A DNA stretch of 64,000 bases from Dysgonomonas sp. ZJ279. GTDB taxonomy: Bacteria; Bacteroidota; Bacteroidia; Bacteroidales; Dysgonomonadaceae. The stretch spans positions 62,001-126,000 of the forward strand of contig NZ_JAAKEL010000004.1 in assembly GCF_011039205.1 (NCBI RefSeq), given 5' to 3'. The notes below the pieces were generated by a model that saw only the letters and a list, made by a program, of their open reading frames with translations, did not search any database and had not been told where the DNA came from. Below are positions 25,618 to 35,551 of this stretch, one piece after another (positions within the stretch are counted from its first letter, which is position 1; the number at the start of each line of letters is the position of its first letter). Position numbers and translations under genes: made by a program.

Positions 25618-27231
25618 TTACACTAATATCCCAAGCAAAGCACGAGCTTCTTTCAAATTCATCTTCTCGCCTTTCATTTCTATCAATCGCAGATTTTTTC
25701 GTTCTAATATTTTTTTTCCTACAAACATATCTTCGATGACATCATTAGTATAAAGGTTAGTCCAGTTTCCTATTTGCAAAAGCTGTTCTATATCCTCGGA
25801 TGTCGTATTGTCTATATTTAACCTAAGTGTTGTCAGTTTGGATAATCCATTCAATATTTGTATGCTCTTTTCGTCCAATAGAGAAAGGTCGAACGAGAAA
25901 TCTTTCAGCTTTACAAGCTTCTCTATCTCAAAATGAAAAGAAGTGAAAAGATTGTCCATCATGCCTAATATGGATATATCTTCCATTTTTGATATAGTTT
26001 CAGGAAAAGAATTTAATTTGCAACTTGAGATATTTAGGTTGACCAATTGGGGTTGAATACAATGGATATTAGGTTGAAAATTTCTTTCTAAATTAAGTTT
26101 TTTTAGTTTAGGAAATGATTTATCTATCGATAATTTACTATTGGTTTTCTGAGAGGAGATGTCCAGTTCTGTTAATTGAGGTAGGCTATATAATACATCG
26201 GGAACTATTTCAAAATGGCATTCATCAAATTTCAACTTTTCAGGGATTGTAATAACGAAAAACTATCAGGCAAATCAGATATCTGATTATAGCCTGATTC
26301 TATTTCTTCCAGACTTGTAAGTTGAGATAATATTTCGGGAAAAGAAGTGAATTCACAATTATCTATGCTAATTTTTTTTAATTTGTTTAGCTTCACTATA
26401 TCATCCGAAATAGTATCTATGTAGTTTCCTGAAAGATCTAATACAGTGATTTCATCCAGTTCCCATACTTTATCGGGGATATTCTCCAAATCCATGTATG
26501 ATAAATCCAGTTTCTTTATTTTACTTTCCTGTAACTTGGAAAACCGTTTTTCCAGTGAGCTTTGTATTGATTTATCGCTGATAATGGATTCGCCCTTTAG
26601 AATTGCTTTCAGTATATTGCTTTCCTTAAGTACCTCCTCCCATTTATCATAATACTTGCTTTGAAATATATCTATTAGTTCGTATTCTGTATTGTCATTA
26701 TTTCGTCCAATTATATAACCTTTTTTTATATTTTTAGTTCTTAATGCATGATCAGATGATATAATAACCTCAGCCGCCAGAGAACCTTCAACTGTGGTTG
26801 TTCCATGGTTGTATACCCCAATGAATGTCTGTGCAACTGTTACGTCTTTTTCGAAAGTAGTTTCTCCTCCTCCCATCCAAATATTCCGGGCTATAACATC
26901 TCCTTGAAATGTAGTTACAGGACCAAAATCTTTTTCCATTTGTACTAATGCATTTTCGACAGATACATTTTTCCTGAAAACAAAAAAGGGATTGTTCTTG
27001 CTCTCTTTTTCCAGATCATCAAGAAAAAGGTTCTTTACAGCAACTTCATTTTCCATGATAAATATGGTACCATTATATGAATTTCTATAATAATCAGGAA
27101 TATATATATATATATATATATATATTGAATTCACCTAATTTTTCGACAGGTATTTCGTATTGTATAAAGTCTGCTAATGTTATAGTATTATTTAAAGGGA
27201 ATTTCGACCCATCATCTTTGATTGATTGCAT
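25618..27231 (-). pseudogene. Leucine-rich-repeat protein gene, frame broken at two sites
   Basis: One gene is spread over three frames on the minus strand. The first part starts at the ATG at 27231 (MQSIKDDGSKFPLNNT) and runs 36 residues into an (AT)13 tract, where the frame stops at 27094. The second part continues in another frame through the tract into MENEVAVKNLFLDDLEKE and the first repeats (LDLSYMDLENIPDKVWEL), stopping at 26232. The third part (KFDECHFEIVPDVLYSLPQLTELDIS, to 25618) continues the repeats. One extra A in the run at 26237-26240 would join parts two and three as SLKKLKFDEC, the exact repeat consensus. Repeat length is about 23 residues. No signal peptide is seen. An internal ATG at 27056 could still start part two. 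Confidence 0.75.
27100..27125. repeat. (AT)13 dinucleotide microsatellite inside a coding region
   Basis: Twenty-six bases of uninterrupted AT repeat lie within the 5' part of the leucine-rich-repeat gene, read as alternating Ile-Tyr. The upstream frame from 27231 and the downstream frame differ by one base. Gaining one AT unit or losing two would join them. This is the kind of tract that changes length by replication slippage. Confidence 0.9.
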
Positions 27232-27256
27232 TATTTTTTTTCTATGATATATGCAA

Positions 27257-27289
27257 GAAAGTTTGGTGATATATTATTGTCAAACTTTC
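27257..27289. promoter_or_regulatory. Inverted repeat upstream of the leucine-rich-repeat gene
   Basis: GAAAGTTTG (27257-27265) and CAAACTTTC (27281-27289) form a perfect 9-bp inverted repeat with a 15-bp spacer, 26 bp before the minus-strand start at 27231. It could be an operator or a leader-mRNA hairpin. A TATATTTG-like -7 element on the minus strand lies just upstream (27310-27317). Confidence 0.4.
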
Positions 27290-27602
27290 CATAATTAATT
27301 TCTCAGGTACAAATATAATTAAATTTCACAATTTTATTTTCTCATGGAAGTATAGTTAGAACATATCTTAAATATGGAATAACTGAAATGAATGACAATT
27401 AAATATTTATAGTTTACTCGTATACTCGAAAGACAACCAATAACTTATTTTATTACCTTTTGCGATTACTAATCGAATATCAAATACCACTTAAAAACGA
27501 ATATACCAATCTCACCATATAATATCTTATCAATATCGAAGTAAACAATACTACAAAATCACCTTTTAAGTTAAATACTTACAATAATTTGTTTAATAGT
27601 TT
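27290..27602. other. AT-rich intergenic region between divergent genes
   Basis: About 310 bp between the leucine-rich-repeat gene and the PUL regulator without a credible open frame. It should hold promoters for both directions. I see the minus-strand TATATTTG near 27310-27317 and no convincing -33 partner. Confidence 0.5.
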
Positions 27603-27610
27603 TATATTTG
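27603..27610 (+). promoter_or_regulatory. Candidate -7 element of the PUL regulator
   Basis: TATATTTG fits the Bacteroidetes TAnnTTTG -7 consensus 28 bp before the preferred start at 27638. No good TTTG lies 19 bp upstream, so confidence is low. If real, it excludes the TTG at 27608 as a start. Confidence 0.3.
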
Positions 27611-27637
27611 CCGATAAGCTTATTTATATGCAAAGCA

Positions 27638-29290
27638 ATGAAGAAATCTTTACTCTTGATATTTGTATTTTTGCAATTTAGCTATATATATTCTGCTATA
27701 GAAAAAGACACTACTTTCCAATATTTAAGCAAATTATTGGATAATAAGGAGGTGTATATGCATGTGAAGGAGCAAAAAATATCAGAAATTAAGAGAATGC
27801 TCCAAACGCCCAATATATCAGAGGTGCAGCGCTATGATATTAATCTGAAATTGTACGATCAATATAAAACCTATATATCGGACTCGGCCATACACTTTGC
27901 TCAAGAAAATTTACAGATAGCGCATCGACTGAATAATATATTGTGGATCGACGAATCGAAATTAGCTTTAGCATCCTTATATACTATTGCCGGAATGTAT
28001 ATAGAATCTATAGACTTGTTGAGGAGCATAGATCGAAAAACAATGCCTGAAAAACTTTTGGTCAGTTACTACGATACATATAAACTATTGTATAGTTCTT
28101 ATTCGTCCAATAACTTATATACAAATATTTATTATGCAAAAAGCAATTTATATCGTGATTCACTTCTAAATGTACTCGATAAGACATCTAATCATTATAA
28201 GATAGTATATTCCGAAAAATTGCTGGATCAGAATAGATTGGAAGAATCAAAACAGATTTTACAAAATCTTTTGGAAGAATCAAAATTAGAAGATCATGAA
28301 AGAGCGGTACTAGCTTATGCACTAGCTAATGTTTATAAGAAAGAAAACAATATTGAGCAGCAAAGAGTATATTATACTATTTCTGCTGTTTGTGATATAA
28401 AGAATGCTATTAAAGAAAATGCTTCGTTACAAGCTTTAGCCGGTGTATTCTACGAAATGAGCAACATTGATAATGCTTATAAATGTATCAAATCTTCGAT
28501 GGAAGATGCTATATTCTGTAATGCCCGATTGAGAACTTTCGAAGTATCTAAGGCATTCCCGATTATAGATACGGCATATCAAGATAAGGTGAATAAGCAA
28601 AAAGAGGGTTTGCTATTTTTTCTCATCCTTGTCAGTCTGTTATCTTTATTTTTAATTGCTGCTGTAATATATGTATACAGGCAAATGAAAAGAGTAGCCG
28701 GTATTCGAAAAGAACTTTACCGTACAAATGTAAAACTGAACGAACTGAATACCGATTTGCAAAAGAATAATGTCCAACTCAACAATCTTAATGGTGAACT
28801 GTCTGAAGCGAACCGAATTAAAGAAACATATATCGGACACTTTCTCGATCTGTGTTCTATGTATATAAATAAGTTGGAGAAGTATCAGAACACACTGAAC
28901 AAAAAAGCTGTAGAAAAAAGGCTGGACGAGCTTTATAAGATGTTGAAGTCTCGTGATATGATCGACAATGAGTTGAAAGATCTTTTCGATAAATTTGATA
29001 ATATATTTTTACACCTTTATCCTAGTTTTGTTGAGGATTTCAATTCACTGCTTCTCGAAAAAGAGCGTTTTGTATTGAAACCAAATGAATTATTGAATAC
29101 AGAATTACGTATATTTGCTCTTATACGATTGGGCATCGTCGATAGTTCCAAGATAGCATCTTTCCTCCATTATTCTGCAAATACTATTTACAATTACCGT
29201 ACAAGGGTAAGAAATAAAGCAGCTGTACCTCGCGAAGAATTTGAACTTTTAGTAACAAAAATAGGAGTCAAATTTACAAAAAATAGCTAA
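27638..29290 (+). CDS. DUF6377-type PUL regulator (TPR, membrane helix, HTH)
   Basis: A 550-residue membrane regulator. From the ATG at 27638 it starts MKKSLLLIFVFLQFSYIYS, a signal peptide. Helical TPR-like repeats fill about residues 30-320 (SKLALASLYTIAGMYIESIDLL, AVLAYALANVYKKENNIEQQ). One membrane helix follows (GLLFFLILVSLLSLFLIAAVIYVY). Next is a coiled coil (KLNELNTDLQKNNVQLNNLNGEL), and the C-terminus has LNTELRIFALIRLGIVDSSKIASFLHYSANTIYNYRTRVRNK, a LuxR-like helix-turn-helix. This is the layout I know as DUF6377 proteins beside SusCD genes. It would sense a periplasmic signal and activate the downstream glucan locus. The first 30 bases of the longest frame begin with TTG and are less likely to be translated. 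Confidence 0.85.
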   Translation: MKKSLLLIFVFLQFSYIYSAIEKDTTFQYLSKLLDNKEVYMHVKEQKISEIKRMLQTPNISEVQRYDINLKLYDQYKTYISDSAIHFAQENLQIAHRLNNILWIDESKLALASLYTIAGMYIESIDLLRSIDRKTMPEKLLVSYYDTYKLLYSSYSSNNLYTNIYYAKSNLYRDSLLNVLDKTSNHYKIVYSEKLLDQNRLEESKQILQNLLEESKLEDHERAVLAYALANVYKKENNIEQQRVYYTISAVCDIKNAIKENASLQALAGVFYEMSNIDNAYKCIKSSMEDAIFCNARLRTFEVSKAFPIIDTAYQDKVNKQKEGLLFFLILVSLLSLFLIAAVIYVYRQMKRVAGIRKELYRTNVKLNELNTDLQKNNVQLNNLNGELSEANRIKETYIGHFLDLCSMYINKLEKYQNTLNKKAVEKRLDELYKMLKSRDMIDNELKDLFDKFDNIFLHLYPSFVEDFNSLLLEKERFVLKPNELLNTELRIFALIRLGIVDSSKIASFLHYSANTIYNYRTRVRNKAAVPREEFELLVTKIGVKFTKNS

Positions 29291-29347
29291 TTTTAGGATA
29301 TCCTATCTACTTTTATTAGCATCCAAAAACACCTTATGTTTCTATTA

Positions 29348-29373
29348 ATAAGACATTTATATTAATGTCTTAT
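29348..29373 (+). terminator. Possible intrinsic terminator after the regulator
   Basis: A perfect 10-bp stem (ataagacatt with aatgtcttat) and a 6-nt loop lie 57 bp past the regulator stop, followed by a T-rich but interrupted tail. It would separate regulator transcription from the SusC operon. Confidence 0.5.
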
Positions 29374-29417
29374 CTATATTATTTCTATATCTTGTTTTTC
29401 TTTCTTTATACTCACCC

Positions 29418-29425
29418 TATTTTTG
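29418..29425 (+). promoter_or_regulatory. Candidate -7 element of the glucan PUL operon
   Basis: TATTTTTG matches TAnnTTTG 91 bp before the susC-like start. The position 19 bp upstream reads TTTT rather than TTTG, as expected for a weak promoter that needs an activator. The resulting leader would be about 80 nt. Confidence 0.4.
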
Positions 29426-29516
29426 TAGAGATCAGTTTAGAAGAGGTTTAATAGCCAAACTTCAAAACTACCTTTTATCCTAATTCAAAATCTAATTTTA
29501 ATTTAAACACCTTGCC

Positions 29517-32500
29517 ATGATGAATGTAAAATCTTTTACGAGCTTACATAGAATATGTTTCATATTTATGTGTATGCTGTTCAGCCTGAATATACTGGCT
29601 CAGGATCAGAACAAAATTACAGGAGTAATAACCGACCAACAGGGAGAGCCTATTATAGGAGCCTCGGTAGTAGTGAAAGGTACCACGACGGGTGCGATTA
29701 GCGATATCGACGGAGTTTTCTCATTGGATGTCGATAACAACGCCGTACTTACAATCTCTTACATTGGTTTTGTAAGCCAAGAAATTCCTACTTTAGGAAA
29801 ATCAAATTTGAAGATTATTCTGAAAGAAGATTCTAAAATTCTAGACGAAATCGTAGTTGTAGGATATGGAGTGATGAGAAAAAGCGACCTGACAGGGTCT
29901 GTTTCGTCTATTTCTGCCCAAACGATCAAAGACAAACCTGTAGCCAATATCGGTGAAGCATTGCAGGGACGAGCTTCGGGCGTACAGGTTATATCATCCG
30001 GAAAACCGGGCGATAACGTCTCTTTTCGTATTCGTGGCATTAGTACTATAAACAATAGTGAACCTCTATTGGTAATAGACAATGTTCCTACCGATATGCC
30101 ACTCAATGCCTTGAACATGGAAGACGTGGAGTCTGTCGATGTTTTGAAAGATGCTTCGGCCACTGCAATTTATGGTTCACGTGGAGCAAATGGTGTTGTA
30201 ATTGTCACAACAAAAAGAGGAAAATCGGGTGATGGCTCTATTTCCCTAAGTGCCAATTGGGGAGTACAGGAAGCTACAAGTATGCCAAAAATGCTTAATG
30301 CCAGCCAATTTGCATCGTTACATAACGAAATGATCAAGAATTACAACAATCCGAATTATACTCAAAGACCTGATTTTGCTGATCCTTCAGCCTTAGGTAC
30401 TGGTACTAATTGGCTTGATGAACTGTTCCGTGCGGCAGTTATGCAAAACTATACCCTATCTTATTCGGGAGGTAACGACAAAAGTAATTATTATGTATCA
30501 GGAGGGGTACTCGATCAGGAAGGCATTATATTAAATACCTCTTACCGACGCTATACATTTCAATTCAATAGCGAATCGAAAGTTCGTCCATGGTTGAAAT
30601 TCGGGAATAATGTAACGTTGAGCCATGATATCAAAAAACAGGGTTCATACAGTGTCCGCGATGCTATGGCTGCACTGCCTACTCAACCGGTATTTAACGA
30701 AGATGGTTCATTTTCAGGACCGGGAGAACCAGCCTATCAATATGGGGATATAAGGAATCCGATAGGAAGTGCCACCTTGAATAAAGAACAAACAAAGGGT
30801 TATAATGTGTTGGCTAATGCTTTTGCCGAAATAAAGATAATGAACAACCTTACGTTCAAAACCTTAGGAGGTATTGATTTCAAGTTCTGGGACAAACGTA
30901 ATTTCTATCCTAAGTACAACTGGAAGCCAATTCCCCAACCACAATCGAATCTTTATGAAGAGTCGAATAAGAGTATGACTTATCTGTGGGATAATACACT
31001 AACCTTTATGGAAACATTCAAGGAAAAACATCATTTGAATGTAATGGTCGGATCGAGCGCTCAAAATAATGTATATAACAATATGAGCGCAAGTGTTCAG
31101 AATTTTCTTACAGACAACAATAATCAATTGAATAATGGCTTAACAGACCCTACTGTAGGAGGTACTAAAAACGATTGGTCTATACTATCATTCATTGGTC
31201 GTGCCAACTATAATTATGCTGACAAATATTTACTGACTGCCACTATCCGTCGTGATGGTTCATCTCGTTTCTCTAAAGAGAATCGTTGGGGTACATTCCC
31301 TTCTTTCTCGGCAGCATGGCGATTGTCGGAAGAATCGTTCTATAACAAGAATAAATGGGTGAGCGATATCAAATTGAGAGCAGGATATGGTGAAACAGGA
31401 AACCAAGCCGGTATAGACAATTATGCTTATTTTACACGATTGAAAACCGGACAATATGTATTTAACGAAACTCCTGTTTCGACACTATACCCTAAAGTGA
31501 TGCCCAACCCTAATGTGAGATGGGAAACAGTAAAACAATTTAATGCCGGAGTAGATTTGTCTTTATTGAATCAGCGTATTAATGTTGTTCTTGATGCTTA
31601 TATAAAGAATACGTCCGACATGTTGGTGCCGATGTCGGTGCCTATCACAACAGGGTATTCGGATATAGATGTTCCTAGTATAAATGCAGGAAAGGTGAGA
31701 AACAAAGGTATAGAGCTTACTGTCTCTTCTCAAAACCTGAAAGGAGCTTTCGAATGGAATACCGATTTCAATGTGTCTTACAATAAAAATGAAGTGATAA
31801 GCATGAACGATGGAGTTCCTTTATTTGTAGGAGGTGACATTAACATGACAAAAGTGAGAGTGAACACCGAAGGGCATCCTATTGGTTCATTCTACGGCTA
31901 TGTAACCAATGGAATATTCCAAAATCAGCAAGAAGTTGATAGATATGCTATACAAGTGCCGGGAGGAACAGCACCGGGTGATATCCGTTTCAGAGATTTA
32001 GACAATAATGGTGTAATCAATGCAGATGACCGTACCTATATTGGTAACCCGTCACCCGAATGGACATTCTCGATGAACAATACCTTTGCTTACAAAGAGT
32101 TCGATTTGCAAATTTTCTTGCAAGGTGTTGCAGGTAACGATATATACAACGCAAACAGAATATGGCAGGAAAGTATGTCTATACCACAAAATCAGACAAT
32201 AAAAGTGCTGGATAGATGGACTGGCGAGGGTACAAGCAATAGCGTACCACGTGCTATATATAGCGATCCTAACCAAAACGTGCGCCATTCAAACCGTTTT
32301 ATAGAAGATGGTTCGTATCTGAGAGTGAAGAATCTGACTTTGGGATATACACTACCTAGATCTATTTCACAAAAAGCATTCCTTGGTATGACTCGTTTTT
32401 ATATCTCATGCCAAAACTTACTTACTCTTACAAAATATTCGGGATTCGATCCTGAGGTAAATGTAAGTGGTGTCGATTTAAGCACATACCCTGTTACTCG

Positions 32501-32534
32501 TACATTGAGTGTTGGTGTAAACGTTAAGTTCTAA
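29517..32534 (+). CDS. SusC-like TonB-dependent outer-membrane transporter
   Basis: A 1005-residue SusC/RagA protein. A signal peptide (ICFIFMCMLFSLNILAQ) precedes a carboxypeptidase-D-like domain (KITGVITDQQGEPIIGASVVVKGTTTG). Next comes the plug (DEIVVVGYGVMRKSDLTGSVSSIS through VLKDASATAIYGSRGANGVVIVTTKRG) and a 22-strand barrel ending in a terminal strand LSVGVNVKF. It imports oligosaccharides across the outer membrane with TonB energy, capped by the SusD-like lipoprotein encoded 17 bp downstream. The neighbouring GH66, GH31 and GH97 genes indicate alpha-glucans, most likely dextran, as substrate. It is the first gene of a six-gene operon. Confidence 0.96.
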   Translation: MMNVKSFTSLHRICFIFMCMLFSLNILAQDQNKITGVITDQQGEPIIGASVVVKGTTTGAISDIDGVFSLDVDNNAVLTISYIGFVSQEIPTLGKSNLKIILKEDSKILDEIVVVGYGVMRKSDLTGSVSSISAQTIKDKPVANIGEALQGRASGVQVISSGKPGDNVSFRIRGISTINNSEPLLVIDNVPTDMPLNALNMEDVESVDVLKDASATAIYGSRGANGVVIVTTKRGKSGDGSISLSANWGVQEATSMPKMLNASQFASLHNEMIKNYNNPNYTQRPDFADPSALGTGTNWLDELFRAAVMQNYTLSYSGGNDKSNYYVSGGVLDQEGIILNTSYRRYTFQFNSESKVRPWLKFGNNVTLSHDIKKQGSYSVRDAMAALPTQPVFNEDGSFSGPGEPAYQYGDIRNPIGSATLNKEQTKGYNVLANAFAEIKIMNNLTFKTLGGIDFKFWDKRNFYPKYNWKPIPQPQSNLYEESNKSMTYLWDNTLTFMETFKEKHHLNVMVGSSAQNNVYNNMSASVQNFLTDNNNQLNNGLTDPTVGGTKNDWSILSFIGRANYNYADKYLLTATIRRDGSSRFSKENRWGTFPSFSAAWRLSEESFYNKNKWVSDIKLRAGYGETGNQAGIDNYAYFTRLKTGQYVFNETPVSTLYPKVMPNPNVRWETVKQFNAGVDLSLLNQRINVVLDAYIKNTSDMLVPMSVPITTGYSDIDVPSINAGKVRNKGIELTVSSQNLKGAFEWNTDFNVSYNKNEVISMNDGVPLFVGGDINMTKVRVNTEGHPIGSFYGYVTNGIFQNQQEVDRYAIQVPGGTAPGDIRFRDLDNNGVINADDRTYIGNPSPEWTFSMNNTFAYKEFDLQIFLQGVAGNDIYNANRIWQESMSIPQNQTIKVLDRWTGEGTSNSVPRAIYSDPNQNVRHSNRFIEDGSYLRVKNLTLGYTLPRSISQKAFLGMTRFYISCQNLLTLTKYSGFDPEVNVSGVDLSTYPVTRTLSVGVNVKF

Positions 32535-32551
32535 TTCAAAAAACATTGATT

Positions 32552-34039
32552 ATGAAAAAAATATTATATATAGGATTAATATCCATCTCGGCTCTATTTG
32601 CTTCGTGCTCCGATTATTTAGACAAAGAGTCATTCGAAGATCCTAGTGCAGAAGCTATAAACGACGAAGCATCTGCTATTGCCTTAGTGAATGGAGCTTA
32701 CCAACCGCTCCAACGTCCTAAACTCTATAATATGAGAATCTGGACACTAGATATTATTGCCGGAAACAGTGAGGTTGGAGCAGGTGGTGGAACCGATGGT
32801 ATAGAAACTATTACCCTAGCCAATTTCGTGACTACAACCGACAATGCAGCTGCGCTTGATATATGGAGAGGGCCTAATCCCGGTATTCTCTATTGCAATA
32901 CTGTTCTCGAAAATATTCCGAACATAAATATCAATGAGGCGTTGAAAAACAGATGTCTCGGGGAAGCTCGGTTCCTTCGTGCACACTATTTCTTTATATT
33001 AGTCCAATTGTTTGGCGATGTGCCAATGGCTGTGACGACATTGAAACCAGGTGATGATTTACTTCCGACACGTACCAATAAGATGACAATCTATAATGAC
33101 GTTATCATTCCCGATCTGAAAGAAGCTATAAACTTATTACCTGTGAGAGAAGAGTACAAAGGCAGTAATGTAGGTCGTGCATCTAAAGGTGCGGCAGCGG
33201 GTATGTTAGCCAAAGTGTATCTGACATTGGGTAGATATCAGGAATGTTTGGAGATGTGCAATCTTGTAGAAAGTTTAGGATATACGCTCAATCCCGATTA
33301 TAGCGACTGCTTCGGTGGCGAACAACAGAATAAAAATACAGCAGAATCATTATTTGAAGTTCAATACTACGGGCTTACAAAAGCAGGTTTTTGGGATGAT
33401 GATAACCAGGCTAATTGGTTAAGTACTTATATGGGTCCACGCAACAGCGGTTGGGTCGGCGGAGCATATGGCTGGAATCAACCGACTGAAGAGTTTGTAA
33501 GCCAATATGAAGAAAATGATAAACGAAAAGATAAAACTATTCTATATGAAGGAGGACCGGCATTCGATGGCAAACAGTATAAGAAATCGATGTCGAGTAC
33601 AGGCTACAATGTTCGTAAGTTTTTAGTACCGCTATCTGTGTCTCCCGATTATAATACTAATTCAGCTAGTATAATCGTATTACGTTATGCAGATGTGTTA
33701 CTAATGAAAGCAGAAGCTTTAAACGAATTGGGACGAACAAAAGATGCACAAGAGCCATTATATCAGGTGCGTAAAAGAGCAGGACTAACCACACGAGCAG
33801 ATGTGGAAGGATTAAATCAGGATCAAATGCGTGAGAAAATTATCAAAGAGCGCCGTATCGAGTTGGCATTCGAAGGGCATCGTTGGTTCGATATGATTCG
33901 TCTTGACAATGGACAATACGCTTTAAATTTCTTACACTCTATCGGAAAAGTCAATGCAACAAGTAAACATTTGCTATTCCCTATCCCTCAAAAAGAACGG
34001 GATGCTAATCCTAACTTGTCTCAAAACACAGGCTATTAA
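32552..34039 (+). CDS. SusD/RagB-like surface glycan-binding lipoprotein
   Basis: A 495-residue SusD homologue. The start MKKILYIGLISISALFASCSDYLDKES gives a lipoprotein signal with SDYLDKES after the Cys, typical of the family. TPR-like helices and the RagB C-terminal signature (EKIIKERRIELAFEGHRWFDMIRL, then LLFPIPQKERDANPNLSQNTGY) are intact. The longest frame begins with TTG at 32546; the ATG at 32552 gives the right signal peptide. It sits on the SusC barrel as a lid and captures alpha-glucan chains. Confidence 0.96.
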   Translation: MKKILYIGLISISALFASCSDYLDKESFEDPSAEAINDEASAIALVNGAYQPLQRPKLYNMRIWTLDIIAGNSEVGAGGGTDGIETITLANFVTTTDNAAALDIWRGPNPGILYCNTVLENIPNININEALKNRCLGEARFLRAHYFFILVQLFGDVPMAVTTLKPGDDLLPTRTNKMTIYNDVIIPDLKEAINLLPVREEYKGSNVGRASKGAAAGMLAKVYLTLGRYQECLEMCNLVESLGYTLNPDYSDCFGGEQQNKNTAESLFEVQYYGLTKAGFWDDDNQANWLSTYMGPRNSGWVGGAYGWNQPTEEFVSQYEENDKRKDKTILYEGGPAFDGKQYKKSMSSTGYNVRKFLVPLSVSPDYNTNSASIIVLRYADVLLMKAEALNELGRTKDAQEPLYQVRKRAGLTTRADVEGLNQDQMREKIIKERRIELAFEGHRWFDMIRLDNGQYALNFLHSIGKVNATSKHLLFPIPQKERDANPNLSQNTGY

Positions 34040-34057
34040 TCAAAAAATGAATGCATT

Positions 34058-35494
34058 ATGAAATCATATAAAATATTAAGTTTATTGACTCTGTTTTCCT
34101 TATTTTTCTTTTCGTGTATCGATGAAGATAATACGGAATACAACAAAGGAAATCAGCCACTGGAAGTGAAAGCTTCGAGTGAGAACATCGAATTGGATGC
34201 AACTAATCCTGAAACAAATGCCCTGACTATTTCATGGACATCGGGTTCTAATCAAGGGACTAATAGTGCTATCTCTTACACATTCCAAATGGATGTACAG
34301 GGAAATAATTTCGAGAATGGACTTACGCTCGATCTGGGACAAAACACATATCAAAAAGATTATAAAAATGAAGAACTGAACGATCTGCTTATTTCATGGG
34401 GAATAGCAACTGAAACAGAAGTCATATTAGATGTACGTGTAAGGGCTACCGTTGCTTCTGATGCTGTTGAACCAGCTATGTCGAACATTCAAACGATAAA
34501 AATAAAAACACATAAGCCCATAACTAAGACTTTATATTTGATAGGTGATGCTACTCCTAACGGATGGAGTGCTGATAACGCAACCGAAATGTCTGCTATA
34601 AAGAATACACCAAAAGGGTTTACATGGAGTGGGAGATTAAATCCGGGTAAGTTCAAATTTATAACTACTCTTGGTGAATTCACGCCTTCATATAATATCG
34701 GGTCTGATAACACCAAACTTTACTTACGTGAAAATGGTGATGATCCGTATGATAAGCAATTTGAGATTACCGAAGGTGGAAATTATAAAATAACGCTCAA
34801 TCTCGCATCGTTGGCTATTTATATAGAAAAAACCGAAGGTGCCGAGTTTACAGAACTATGGTTTGTAGGAAATCCTACGGGATGGAGTTTTAAACCGATG
34901 ACGGTAGACCCACTTGATCCATTTATTTTTCATTACAATGACAACCTTTCGGCAGGAGGAGAATTTAAAATAGGAACAGTCTCCGGTAGCTGGGATGCAG
35001 CTTTCCTACGTCCTGAAACCAATGGAGCAGGAATAGAAGCTACCAAGGTCGTTAAATGGGCAGGAGATCCCGACAATAAATGGAATATCCCTGGAGGAGT
35101 TTATAAAATAGCATTAGATACGCGTGAGATGAAGATTAATATTGCTCCGTTTACTCCTTATGCAATGATTTATCTGGTAGGAGATGCTTCGGCTAACGGA
35201 TGGGATATCGGTAATGCTACAGCTATGAGTGCAGGTGATACCCCTTATAAATTTAAGTGGTCAGGTTCATTAAATACCGGTGAGTTGAAATTTACCTGCG
35301 ATAAAAAAAGCGATTGGAACGGTGCTTGGTTTACAGCTACTAAGGGTGATATGCCGGCAAACGGACAATTACAACAAATGGTATTTACTGCTAAAGGTGC
35401 AGGACTCGATTACAAGTGGAAGATAACAGAAGCTGGTAGTTATACAATCGAATTCGACCAGTTGAAAGAAACTGTTGTTATTAAGAAAAATTAA
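34058..35494 (+). CDS. SusE/SusF-like surface starch/glucan-binding lipoprotein
   Basis: A 478-residue lipoprotein (signal LLTLFSLFFFSC). An N-terminal SusE-type Ig-like domain (LDATNPETNALTISWTSG, about residues 45-150) is followed by three carbohydrate-binding-like modules. Each begins with a hydrophobic strand and a turn of the type LIGDATPNGWS: residues about 161-260 (TLYLIGDATPNGWSADNATEM), 265-365 (ELWFVGNPTGWSF) and 370-478 (MIYLVGDASANGWDIGNATAM). Modules one and three are the most similar. It should bind glucan at the cell surface. It occupies the usual third position after SusC and SusD. Confidence 0.9.
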   Translation: MKSYKILSLLTLFSLFFFSCIDEDNTEYNKGNQPLEVKASSENIELDATNPETNALTISWTSGSNQGTNSAISYTFQMDVQGNNFENGLTLDLGQNTYQKDYKNEELNDLLISWGIATETEVILDVRVRATVASDAVEPAMSNIQTIKIKTHKPITKTLYLIGDATPNGWSADNATEMSAIKNTPKGFTWSGRLNPGKFKFITTLGEFTPSYNIGSDNTKLYLRENGDDPYDKQFEITEGGNYKITLNLASLAIYIEKTEGAEFTELWFVGNPTGWSFKPMTVDPLDPFIFHYNDNLSAGGEFKIGTVSGSWDAAFLRPETNGAGIEATKVVKWAGDPDNKWNIPGGVYKIALDTREMKINIAPFTPYAMIYLVGDASANGWDIGNATAMSAGDTPYKFKWSGSLNTGELKFTCDKKSDWNGAWFTATKGDMPANGQLQQMVFTAKGAGLDYKWKITEAGSYTIEFDQLKETVVIKKN

Positions 35495-35506
35495 TAAGTT
35501 AAACAA

Positions 35507-35537
35507 ACTGTGGTGTCGTAGAAAACGGCACCACAGT
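35507..35537 (+). promoter_or_regulatory. Intercistronic hairpin between SusE/F-like and GH66 genes
   Basis: A 12-bp stem (actgtggtgtcg with cggcaccacagt, one G-U pair) and a 7-nt loop fill most of the 57-bp gap. It is not followed by a T-run, so it is more likely an mRNA-stabilising or processing structure than a terminator. Confidence 0.6.
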
Positions 35538-35551
35538 AAAATATAAATAGC

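Noticed and set aside
25618-27134. Two separate leucine-rich-repeat genes overlapping by 4 bp
   Set aside because: The second would need a TTG start, and the repeat rhythm continues across the join if one A is added, so one broken gene is the better reading.
29759-30163. Antisense open frames within the susC, susD and glycosidase genes
   Set aside because: They lie opposite strongly conserved protein families and look like frame shadows.
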